The translations under genes were made by a program, and so were the position numbers. A stretch of 64,000 nt of DNA, from assembly GCA_024958715.1 (NCBI GenBank), contig JANWUS010000006.1, forward strand, positions 98,965 to 162,964, given 5' to 3'. The notes under the pieces are model-generated. The model was given only the letters and a program-made list of their open reading frames with translations, was not told the origin of the DNA and did not search any database. Positions 56,860 through 64,000 of this stretch are shown one piece after another. Source of the stretch: Cyanobium sp. FGCU52 (GTDB taxonomy: Bacteria > Cyanobacteriota > Cyanobacteriia > PCC-6307 > Cyanobiaceae). Each line of letters begins with the position of its first letter. Within the stretch, counting starts at the first letter, position 1.

Positions 56860-57564
56860 TCAGCGGGCGCAGAACCGCACCAGCAGCGAAAGGCGGCTGA
56901 GGGGCTGCTCCAGCTCCGCCGGATCGAAGGTGGGCACCCCATCCGCCGCCGGGGCCGCCGCGGCCCGCAGGGCGACCGGGGGACCGCCGCCCTCCAGCTG
57001 CACCTCCAGGGGCGTGAGGAGCGGACGGCCGATCGCCGCGGCCACCTGACTCGCCTGGGCGAGGGCATCCCGGTAGGCCGCCCGCAGCAGGTCGCGCCGC
57101 ACCCCCGCGGCCTCGAGCGGATCGGCCTCCGCCGACACCGGGGCCAGGCGCACGCCGGCAAGGCTGCCCACGCCGCGAACCAGCTCCTGGAAGCGGGGCG
57201 GCGCCACCCGACCGCTCACCTGCAGCACCGCCTGCACCCGGCCGGGCCGACGCCCCGCCGCCGGCAGCTGCCAGGTCTGCGGGGAGCTCACCCGCAGCTC
57301 CTCCACCCCGAGGGTCCGCAGGCCCTCCCGCACCGCCGCCAGCCGGCTCTGGAGGCTGGCCAGCGCCGCATCGGCCGTGGCCCCCTCCGCCTCGATCCCC
57401 AGGGAGAGCCGCAGCCAGCGGGCCGCTTGTCGCCGCTCGGCCGCGCCCCGGGCTTCCAGCAGGGTGCCGTCGCAGCGGAGCTGGACCTGCCCCCGGGCCG
57501 GGCCCGCGGGCCCGGCGGCCACCAGCAGCAGGGGGAACAGCAGCGGCAGCAGCGCGCGACGCAT
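56860..57564 (-). CDS. SIMPL (DUF541) domain exported protein
   Basis: 234 residues from the ATG at 57564. A signal peptide (LLPLLFPLLLVAAGPAGPARG) and a single cysteine pair are followed by the SIMPL pattern: ALASLQSRLAAVREGLRTLG, VEELRVSSPQTWQLPAAGRR and RDLLRAAYRDALAQASQVAA. DUF541 proteins are periplasmic or lipoprotein-like with unknown function. It is the first gene of the minus-strand SIMPL-FecR-cyclase series, 44 bases upstream of FecR. Confidence 0.82.
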   Translation of the reverse strand: MRRALLPLLFPLLLVAAGPAGPARGQVQLRCDGTLLEARGAAERRQAARWLRLSLGIEAEGATADAALASLQSRLAAVREGLRTLGVEELRVSSPQTWQLPAAGRRPGRVQAVLQVSGRVAPPRFQELVRGVGSLAGVRLAPVSAEADPLEAAGVRRDLLRAAYRDALAQASQVAAAIGRPLLTPLEVQLEGGGPPVALRAAAAPAADGVPTFDPAELEQPLSRLSLLVRFCAR

Positions 57565-57661
57565 GGGAAGCCGGAAGGGTTCTCCAGCCTGGCTCTGCCT
57601 GGGCGAAGTGGCACCCCCGCCCCCCACCGGCAAGATGGGGCCAACGCCCATTCTCCCGCCG

Positions 57662-59152
57662 ATGGGGCCACTCGGACTGGTGCCGACCTGGATCTCCGCC
57701 GTCGTGGGGGGCGCGGTGCTGCTGATGCTGGCGAGGGCCTGCCGGCGCCGGGGCCTGCCCGCCGTGCCCTTGCGCCTGCCGCTGCTGGCCCTGCTGGCGG
57801 CGGTGGTGGTGCCCGCCATCCCCCTGGCGCGGATCCCGTTCGGCTCCCGGCTCTGGCTGGGGGCCATCGACGACCTGCTGCTGGTCTACGCGAGCATCCG
57901 CCTGGCGGTCTGGCTGGCGCTGGAACTGCCCGGTGGTCTGGGCTGGTGGCGCCGCCCGCCCGACCTGCTGCTGCAGCTGCTGATGGTGGGCGGCTGCGCC
58001 CTGGGCACGGTGGTGGTGGCGCGGCAGACGGCCCGCATCGATCTGGTGGGGCTGGTGACCACCTCGGCCGTGCTGACGGCCGTGATCGGCCTGGCAGCCC
58101 AGGAACCGCTCAAGGATCTGCTGGCCGGCCTGGAACTGCAGCTCAGCGAGGACTTCAACCCCGGCGACCTGCTCGACATCGAGGGGGGAGCCCGGGGCGT
58201 GGTCCATTCGGTGAGCTGGCGTGAAACCAGCCTGCGCAACATGGAAGGGGCCCTGGTGGTGGTGCCCAACACCAGGCTCACCGAAGGGGTGATGCGCAAC
58301 CTCAGCGCCTTCGGCCCGGTGTCGAATCGCTTCGAGGTGGGCCTGGCCTACGACTTCGCCCCCGGCCGGGCCCGGAGCCTGCTGCTGCGGGTGCTGAGCC
58401 AGCATCCCCTCGTGCTGGATGATCCGGCGCCGGTGGTGCGGCTGAAGGAGTTCTCCGAAAGCGCGATCACCTACGACCTGCAGGTGTGGCAGCGGGAGGC
58501 CACCGACCGGGCGATCGTCGACCTGCGCAGCGAACTGCTGGAGCAGATCTGGTACGCCCTGAGCCGCGCCGGGCAGAGCATCCCCTACCCGGTGCGGGAA
58601 GTGCAGCCGCACCGGCCCAGTGTGGGGACCGAGGACGACCGGGGGCCCACCCCCGAGGAGTGCCGGGAGGCGCTGGCCGCCAACGACCTCTTCCAGGGCC
58701 TGGTACCGGAGGATCTCGATCGAGTGCTCGCCTCCAGCCAGGCGCTGTCCTATGCCGCCGGCGAGGCGATCGTGCAGGAGGGCGCCCGGGGCGAGTCGCT
58801 CTATCAGCTGCTGCGGGGGCGCGTCGCCGTGCTCAAGCAGGTCCAGCCCGGGCACACGGTGCCGGTGGCCGAACTCGGCCCCGGCGAGGTGTTCGGCGAG
58901 ATGACCCTGTTCCAGGGGGCACCCCGCAGCGCCACGGTGCGGGCCCTGGAGGAGTGCCACCTGCTGCGGGTGGGCCGGGCCGGGTTCAGGGAGCTGATGG
59001 AACGGGATCCGGCCTTGATCGAGCGGTTCGCCGCCCTGATGAGCGAGCGGCGGGCGAAGCTGGAGAGCCTGAGCCGTGATCAGCGGCAGGAGCAGACCAA
59101 CGCCCTGATCGACACCATGAAGCGCCTGTTCTTCGCCTTCACAGGCGGCTGA
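57662..59152 (+). CDS. MscS-like channel with C-terminal cyclic-nucleotide-binding domain (bCNG type)
   Basis: 496 residues. Several N-terminal membrane helices, the MscS pore and beta domain (LVTTSAVLTAVIGLAAQEPL, DFNPGDLLDIEG, GALVVVPNTRLTEGVMRNLS), the C-terminal cage, then a CNB domain (about 345-465) with IVQEGARGESLYQLLRGRVA and a canonical phosphate-binding cassette FGEMTLFQGAPRSATVRA, including the ligand-binding Arg. bCNG channels are mechanosensitive or cyclic-nucleotide-gated. It lies 97 bases from the divergent SIMPL gene and 128 bases before the second CHASE2 cyclase, on the same strand. Confidence 0.92.
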   Translation: MGPLGLVPTWISAVVGGAVLLMLARACRRRGLPAVPLRLPLLALLAAVVVPAIPLARIPFGSRLWLGAIDDLLLVYASIRLAVWLALELPGGLGWWRRPPDLLLQLLMVGGCALGTVVVARQTARIDLVGLVTTSAVLTAVIGLAAQEPLKDLLAGLELQLSEDFNPGDLLDIEGGARGVVHSVSWRETSLRNMEGALVVVPNTRLTEGVMRNLSAFGPVSNRFEVGLAYDFAPGRARSLLLRVLSQHPLVLDDPAPVVRLKEFSESAITYDLQVWQREATDRAIVDLRSELLEQIWYALSRAGQSIPYPVREVQPHRPSVGTEDDRGPTPEECREALAANDLFQGLVPEDLDRVLASSQALSYAAGEAIVQEGARGESLYQLLRGRVAVLKQVQPGHTVPVAELGPGEVFGEMTLFQGAPRSATVRALEECHLLRVGRAGFRELMERDPALIERFAALMSERRAKLESLSRDQRQEQTNALIDTMKRLFFAFTGG

Positions 59153-59280
59153 GCGCAGCGCCCTTGAAGGGATCTCTTGAGGTGGGGATCACGTGAGGTG
59201 CGCTCGTGAGAAGCGCTCGCGAAGATCAGCACACCGGCCTGGCTGCCGCCAGGATCGGTGCTGCCTTCGCCTAAGCCGCC

Positions 59281-61254
59281 ATGGACGCCGGCTCGATCCT
59301 GGGACCCTGGCCGGCACGCCTCCGCCATTCCTTCAGGCAGGGCCGACGGCAGGGCTGGCGGCTGGCCCGACGCGGCGCCCCCTATGCCGTGGCGGGCCTG
59401 ATCCTGCTGGGCCTGCAGCGCCTGCCGCTGACGGAAACCCTCGATCTGCTCTGGTACGACCTGATCACCACCCTCCGGCCGGCGCCCAGTGGCCAGGAGC
59501 ATCCGATCTCCCTGGTGGGGATCGACGAGGGGGACATCGGCGCCCTCGGCTGGCCGATCGACGACGCGATCCTCTGCCGGGCGATCGACCGGATCACGGC
59601 AGCGGGCGCCACCGCCGTCGGGCTCGACATCTACCGCGACCGGGGCGTCGGGCCCAACCAGGACTGCCTGCGCCAGCGCTTCCGGGATGACCCGCGGCTG
59701 ATCTCGATCAACAACGTGGCCGAGGACATCGGCCCGGTGCCGGGCACGCCGCCGCAGCGGCAGGGGTTCAACGACCTGGTGGTGGATCCCGACGGGGTGG
59801 TGCGCCGCGATCTGGTCCACGTGAGTGGCCAGGATGCCGCCACCGTCGCCTTCCCGCTGCGGGTGCTCGAGGTGGGGAAGGGCGCCCTGTGGCTGCGGCA
59901 ACAGCTCGAGAAGGGCACGGCCCCCGGGCCATGGCTCGAACCCGGCTCCGGGGGCTATCAGCGGCTGGATGCGGCGGGCTACCAGCAGATGCTGGTGTTC
60001 GATCAGCCAGGCAGTTTCCCGCTCTGGAACCTGCGGCAGGTGCTGGCCCAGCGGCCTCTCCCCGACAGCGCCTTCCGCGGCCGCATGGTGCTGATCGGCA
60101 GCACGGCACCCTCGCTGCGCGACCTGTTCCCCGTCCCCAAGACGCGCTTCGCCACCGACAACAGCCTGATGCTGATTCCCGGGGTTGAGATCCACGCCCA
60201 GCGGTTGGCAGCCCTGCTCGACCGCTATGCCGGCGAGCACTCCCGCCGCATCCGCACCCTGCCCGGTTGGAGCGACATCGTGCTGGAACTGCTGGCGGCG
60301 GCCCTGGGGCTGGGGCTCGGGGAAGCCTTCCGCCAGCTGCGCCGCAGCGTGATCGCGGTGGGCCTGGTGGCGGTGCTGCTGGTGGGAGGCAGCGTGGTCC
60401 TGCTGCTGGCGAATGTCTGGATCGGCCTGGCGATGCCGCTGGCGGCCCTGGTGGTGATGGCGGGCGCCGCCTGGCTGCGGCGCGGTGCCGCCAGCCAGGA
60501 GCAGCAGCAGCAGATCGAGCGGCTGCTGGGCCAGACCACCTCGCCGGCGGTGGCGCGTGCGCTGTGGAACCAGCGCGAGCAGCTGCTGAGCGACGGCCGC
60601 TTCGAGGGCCGGCAGCTGAAGGTGACGGTGCTGATGTCGGACACCTGCAACTTCACCACGGTCTCGGAGCGCCTGGATCCACGCTCCCTGCTGGCCTGGC
60701 TCAACCAGGGCATGTCGCGCTTCGTGCCGGCGATCACCACCCGCGGCGGCATGGTGAACAAGTTCACCGGCGATGGGCTGCTGGCGGTCTTCGGAGCGCC
60801 GCTGAGTGACGGGCCCGAGGCCGATGCGCTGGCGGCGGTGGAGGCCGCCCTGGCGATCCAGGCGGAGGTGGACGCGCTCAACGACGGCCTGGCGGAGCGG
60901 GGCGAACCGGCCATGCACCTGCGCATCGGTCTGCACTCCGGAGAGGTGCTGGCCGGTTCGATCGGCAGCAGCGAACGGCTGGAGTACGCCGTGATCGGCG
61001 ATGCGGTGAACTGCGCCTCACGGCTGGAGAGCGTGGAGAAGGAGCGGCAGCGCAACCGCTGCCGCGTGCTGGTGTCCGCCGACACGCGCCGCCTGCTTCC
61101 CCCCCACCTCGCCCTCCGCTGGGAGGGCTGGGGCCGTGTATCGCTCAAGGGTCGGCAGGAACCGCTGGAGGTGTGGGAGCTGCTGGGACCGGCCCTCAGC
61201 CCGGACAGCGCACCGGCAGCCGTGCCGGCCAGTCCGACGTCAGCACGTCCGTGA
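59281..61254 (+). CDS. CHASE2-domain class III adenylate/guanylate cyclase 2
   Basis: 657 residues. A cytoplasmic N-terminus, a membrane helix (about 35-47), CHASE2 (about 75-310, SLVGIDEGDIGALGWPIDDA), membrane helices (about 335-400), a short coiled coil and a catalytic domain with Asp454, Lys494, Asp498 (MVNKFTGDGLLAVFG), Asp574, Asn577 and Arg581 (VIGDAVNCASRLE). All catalytic positions are present. It follows the channel gene on the same strand, so the enzyme and its effector could be coexpressed. Its 3' end overlaps the convergent DUF928 gene by 59 bases. Confidence 0.92.
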   Translation: MDAGSILGPWPARLRHSFRQGRRQGWRLARRGAPYAVAGLILLGLQRLPLTETLDLLWYDLITTLRPAPSGQEHPISLVGIDEGDIGALGWPIDDAILCRAIDRITAAGATAVGLDIYRDRGVGPNQDCLRQRFRDDPRLISINNVAEDIGPVPGTPPQRQGFNDLVVDPDGVVRRDLVHVSGQDAATVAFPLRVLEVGKGALWLRQQLEKGTAPGPWLEPGSGGYQRLDAAGYQQMLVFDQPGSFPLWNLRQVLAQRPLPDSAFRGRMVLIGSTAPSLRDLFPVPKTRFATDNSLMLIPGVEIHAQRLAALLDRYAGEHSRRIRTLPGWSDIVLELLAAALGLGLGEAFRQLRRSVIAVGLVAVLLVGGSVVLLLANVWIGLAMPLAALVVMAGAAWLRRGAASQEQQQQIERLLGQTTSPAVARALWNQREQLLSDGRFEGRQLKVTVLMSDTCNFTTVSERLDPRSLLAWLNQGMSRFVPAITTRGGMVNKFTGDGLLAVFGAPLSDGPEADALAAVEAALAIQAEVDALNDGLAERGEPAMHLRIGLHSGEVLAGSIGSSERLEYAVIGDAVNCASRLESVEKERQRNRCRVLVSADTRRLLPPHLALRWEGWGRVSLKGRQEPLEVWELLGPALSPDSAPAAVPASPTSARP

Positions 61255-61876
61255 GCCCGAAGGTCTTGGCCACCGTGGCCCTGTCCACGGTGGATCCGCA
61301 GGCGCTGCGCAGTTCCTTCAGGGAGCGTTGCAGGGCGGCATCCTCCGAACCGGCCTCGGTCACCAGCAGGGACAGAGCGGGCGGCGCGTCGGTGGTCACG
61401 AAGTCGAGATCGGTGCCGGCGCTCACGGGAGCAGGCGCATCCTCACAGCGGTAGGCCGTCTCCCAGACGGTGGGTCCCTGGAAGGCGGGCACGGTGACCA
61501 GGGTGAGACCGGCGCCGGAGGAAGGAACGGTGCGGCTCTGGGAACTCTTGCGGGCCGAGTCCAGCGAGCCGTTGCCGCGCAGCGGGCTGAAGGTGAGGCC
61601 CAGGGGGCGAGGGTTGACGCTGGGGCCCTCGAGGATGCCCACGGTACGGCTGGCACCGGGGGCGAACACGCTGCTGGAGGGAACCAGGTGAGCGATCAGG
61701 CGGGCCGTGCATTCGCCCCGGGTGCCGCCTCCGATGCGCCGTCCGGGGAAGGTGCTGCGCAGGTTGGGCGATCCGGCGAGAACCTCCCCGGCGGAGAAGG
61801 TGAGAAGGGCCAGACCGCTGAAGAGCAGCGTGCGCCGGCGGTTGGCACGAGACAGGAAGGAAAATCGCGGGTTCAT
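61196..61876 (-). CDS. DUF928 exported protein
   Basis: 226 residues. The signal peptide (LLFSGLALLTFSAGEVLAG) is followed by the DUF928 signature GRRIGGGTRGECTARLIAHL, and later RCEDAPAPVSAG and LRSACGSTVDR cysteines. DUF928 proteins are cyanobacterial, periplasmic, of unknown function, and often sit beside CHASE2, CHAT or TPS genes. Here it precedes neither in operon order: the DUF3307 and CHAT genes are upstream on the same strand, 21 and about 440 bases away. Confidence 0.82.
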   Translation of the reverse strand: MNPRFSFLSRANRRRTLLFSGLALLTFSAGEVLAGSPNLRSTFPGRRIGGGTRGECTARLIAHLVPSSSVFAPGASRTVGILEGPSVNPRPLGLTFSPLRGNGSLDSARKSSQSRTVPSSGAGLTLVTVPAFQGPTVWETAYRCEDAPAPVSAGTDLDFVTTDAPPALSLLVTEAGSEDAALQRSLKELRSACGSTVDRATVAKTFGLTDVLTSDWPARLPVRCPG

Positions 61877-61897
61877 GGGTGAATCAGGAGAAGGGAA

Positions 61898-62290
61898 TCA
61901 GCGGAACCAGCCCGGACCACCGGCGACACCGACCGCCAGCAGAGCCCAGAGCAGCTTGGAGACCACGTGCAGCGCCTGATCCATCGGCAGACGCCAGAGA
62001 TGACGGCACTTGCCCAGGTCGATCAGGATGTGCACGATCCATTCGGCCAGACCGAGAAGGGGGATGCCGGTGACCAGGGCCACAAGAAAGCCGTGGATGC
62101 CGGCATGGGCCGTGAGCCACCAGCCCCAGCCGAGGGTGACCCCATGGCCGGGGCACTTCTCGCGGGCCATCCGATCGCTCTGCAGGCCGTAATCGCCCAC
62201 GAAGTGACCCATGGACAGCATCAGGAACAGATTCGCGGCGGCAGCGAGATCAGACACAGCGTCGGGATGGAGAAAGGCGACCGGAGGCAA
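61898..62290 (-). CDS. DUF3307 membrane protein
   Basis: 130 residues with about four membrane helices. MLSMGHFVGDYGLQSDRMAR is the DUF3307 hallmark (His-Phe-X-Gly-Asp-Tyr), followed by GWWLTAHAGIHGFLVALVTG and EWIVHILIDLGKCR. It has conserved His and Asp residues that may bind metal. It lies between the DUF928 and CHAT genes on the same strand, with 21 bases on each side. Confidence 0.8.
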   Translation of the reverse strand: MPPVAFLHPDAVSDLAAAANLFLMLSMGHFVGDYGLQSDRMAREKCPGHGVTLGWGWWLTAHAGIHGFLVALVTGIPLLGLAEWIVHILIDLGKCRHLWRLPMDQALHVVSKLLWALLAVGVAGGPGWFR

Positions 62291-62311
62291 GGGAAGAGCC
62301 CCGCGCAGGAT

Positions 62312-64000
62312 TCACCAGGGTGTGCCGAGGAGTTCCACCCCGGCCCAGAAGTAAGGATGCCCCATGCCGGAGGCCACGCGACGCTGCTGGGCAGGGGTCA
62401 GGCCGGTGAGCAGCGGCGTGCCGTCGTTTGCCAGGATCGCATCCCCCACCAGACGTAGCCGTCCCTGTGCCATGGCCTCACGGGTGGCGCGCAGGGCATC
62501 GGCCTTGGGCAGGCCCTGATCAAGGAACCGATAGAGCTGAAGGAAGTAGGCGGAGGCGGCCACGTCATCCACGTACCAGAGGGTGCCGATGGCGCTGCGG
62601 GCACCGGCGATCAGGGCCAGCCCGGCGAAGCCGAGCTCACTGTCGCTGTCGCCGAGAGCGGTGCGGCAGGCGCTGAGCGCCACCAGCTCGAGCGGGTTGT
62701 TGCCACGCACCTGGCGCAGACGCACGAAATCCTGCAGGGCGAGGGTGTCGTTGCCGGTGTAGATCCGTGCCTGGGAAGCGCCACCGGGACGGAACTCGGC
62801 ATGGGTTGCCACATGCACCCGGTCGTAACGGGGGTCCCCGGCCTGGCTCAGCAGCACCTTGGGGGTGAACTGGTCGTTGAGGAAAAGATCGACCCCATCA
62901 CGCTTGGGAATGCCGGCAAGCTCCTCCGGTACCAGGGGCAGCGGAGCCAGGGAGTTGAACTGGGAGGCGCCGACCGCCAGCACGCGTCCCCGGGACCGGC
63001 CCGGGGGAGCAAGCGAGGTGAGCTGAAGCGACGGGGTGAGCGAGAAGCCGAAACGTTCCCCGAACCACTGGCTCCCGTCATGGAGGGCAGCGAAGGGGAC
63101 CGCCTGCAGCCCCCGGTCGGCCACGATCAACAACGAGGTAATGCCGTTCTTCTCCAGCGCCGGCAACACCGGGGCGATGAGGATGTCAAACAAGCGGCGC
63201 GCCGGTGATGCGGGATCCTGTTCGCCAAGCGGCTCCTGACGGGCGAGCTGCCCGTAGAGCCGGCGAAGCTCCTCCTGGAGCGCCAGCCGGGACAGGTCGA
63301 CGCGGCGTCCCACCGGATCACCGTTGGGAGTGATCAGGCTGAGATCCAGAAAGGAATCCCCGTCGCCTGCGTTGCCGACGCCGGGCGGCTTGCGCGTGAA
63401 GCTGAGCGAGAGCACGCCGGGCACAAAGGGATGAGCCGTGCTCCTGGACGCCTGCTCCGCCTCCCGCAGCAGCCTCTGGACCTCTTCGAGGGACGCGGAT
63501 TCGGGGGCGCCGGGAGGGGCGCTCAGGCCTTCGATGCTGCGGGTGAGGTCGTCGGTGCGGTTGCGATCGCCCTCCGTCACCGCCAGGGACAGCTCAGCAC
63601 CCTCGAGAGTGCCGGCAACGACACCGATGCGTCCAACAGCTCCCTCCGTGCTGCCCGCCGCAGTGAAATTGGTCCGATCCAGGTTGATAATCAGTTGACT
63701 GTCGCCGCCGCTGATGACATTGGCTGCGGGTGCGGGGCCTGCGGAAATCTCGACTCCCGGGAATATCACGGTGTTCTCAGGGTTGATGACCTGAGGTGAA
63801 GGGGAAGGCGTAGGGGTAGGTGTCGGGGCGGGCGTCGGGGTCGGGGTAGGTGTCGGCGTCGGTGTCGGCGTCGGCGTCGGCGTCGGCGTGGGCGTCGGGG
63901 TAGGCGTCGGCGTCGGCGTGGGCGTCGGTGTCGGCGTGGGTGTCGGTGTCGGTGTCGGCGTGGGTGTCGGTGTCGGTGTCGGCGTGGGTGTCGGTGTCGG
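62312..64000 (-). CDS. Large CHAT-protease exoprotein, partial
   Basis: At least 563 residues; the N-terminus runs off the right edge. From the edge inward there is a Pro-Thr repeat linker, a beta-rich segment ([20 protein letters not shown]), a helical linker, and a CHAT caspase-like domain at the C-terminus with catalytic His in [12 protein letters not shown] and Cys in [20 protein letters not shown], then [24 protein letters not shown] proteins of cyanobacteria often carry N-terminal TPS or filamentous-haemagglutinin domains; whether this one does lies outside the window. The FhaC-like transporter at 52390 could export it. Confidence 0.88.
   Translation of the reverse strand, partial: PTPTPTPTPTPTPTPTPTPTPTPTPTPTPTPTPTPTPTPTPTPTPTPTPTPTPTPTPAPTPTPTPSPSPQVINPENTVIFPGVEISAGPAPAANVISGGDSQLIINLDRTNFTAAGSTEGAVGRIGVVAGTLEGAELSLAVTEGDRNRTDDLTRSIEGLSAPPGAPESASLEEVQRLLREAEQASRSTAHPFVPGVLSLSFTRKPPGVGNAGDGDSFLDLSLITPNGDPVGRRVDLSRLALQEELRRLYGQLARQEPLGEQDPASPARRLFDILIAPVLPALEKNGITSLLIVADRGLQAVPFAALHDGSQWFGERFGFSLTPSLQLTSLAPPGRSRGRVLAVGASQFNSLAPLPLVPEELAGIPKRDGVDLFLNDQFTPKVLLSQAGDPRYDRVHVATHAEFRPGGASQARIYTGNDTLALQDFVRLRQVRGNNPLELVALSACRTALGDSDSELGFAGLALIAGARSAIGTLWYVDDVAASAYFLQLYRFLDQGLPKADALRATREAMAQGRLRLVGDAILANDGTPLLTGLTPAQQRRVASGMGHPYFWAGVELLGTPW
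63806..64000 (-). repeat. Pro-Thr coding hexanucleotide tandem repeat
   Basis: A tract of about 195 bases built from GTCGGC/GTCGGT-type hexamers, in frame with the CHAT gene and encoding alternating Pro and Thr on the minus strand. It continues beyond the window. Such a tract is a flexible, glycosylatable linker and is prone to length change by slippage. Confidence 0.9.

Noticed and set aside
56816..58960. Minus-strand frame joined upstream of the FecR gene
   Set aside because: It is antisense to the MscS-CNB and SIMPL region, and protein features appear only after the ATG at 56815.
63806..64000. Tandem repeat considered as a CRISPR array
   Set aside because: It is a six-base coding repeat without spacers, in frame with the CHAT gene.

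Overview
The window looks like a chromosome segment of a high-GC unicellular picocyanobacterium of the Cyanobium / Synechococcus type. This is inferred from the very GC-rich DNA, the dense gene packing with many 1-4 base overlaps, the rplL-rplJ-rplA-rplK-nusG-secE-clpB-like-eno block, and families common in these cyanobacteria (DUF3747, DUF928, CHASE2 cyclases, a NusG with an acidic N-terminal extension). No tRNA, rRNA, CRISPR array, insertion sequence or prophage was recognised.

Layout. 1-3590 is a surface-polysaccharide or glycosylation patch: a partial, frameshifted GT-C-like membrane protein, divergent from a GT2 glycosyltransferase and a GtrA-like protein. 3621-10747 is mostly housekeeping (pgk, a two-component system, murG, a CobC/HisC-like aminotransferase). 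10797-15860 carries a MoxR ATPase, a DUF58-like protein and a TgpA-like transglutaminase (with an apparent frameshift), followed by a small exported protein and a pentapeptide/TPR protein. 15889-20726 is a type IV pilus assembly cluster in the order pilM-N-O-Q on the minus strand. 20787-33949 is core metabolism and translation: pyrD, rnhA, the ribosomal protein/nusG/secE block, a ClpB-type chaperone, a glyoxalase, enolase, a cation efflux protein and a YidB-like protein. 33981-38555 holds an ABC1 kinase, two small coiled-coil proteins and two tandem LysR-like regulators. 38562-52247 contains argJ, an SPFH / zinc-ribbon / coaE operon, a double dioxygenase fusion, gatB, a Na+/H+ antiporter, thiO, a double cyclic-nucleotide-binding-fold protein, ndk, a decayed HEPN/MNT pair and speA.

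The most distinctive part is 52390-64000. It contains a two-partner-secretion outer-membrane transporter of FhaC/ShlB type, two CHASE2 class III adenylate/guanylate cyclases, a FecR protein, a SIMPL protein, an MscS channel fused to a cyclic-nucleotide-binding domain, a DUF928 protein, a DUF3307 membrane protein, and a large CHAT-protease protein with a Pro-Thr repeat linker that runs off the right edge. I infer a cyclic-nucleotide-signalled envelope/secretion module: CHASE2 sensors make a cyclic nucleotide, the adjacent channel binds it, and the TPS transporter could export the CHAT protein. The co-location is visible in the sequence; the functional link is a hypothesis.

Two genes, at 1-2065 and 12646-14497, have apparent one-base frameshifts in G/C homopolymers. 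These may be real inactivations, phase-variable tracts or assembly errors.
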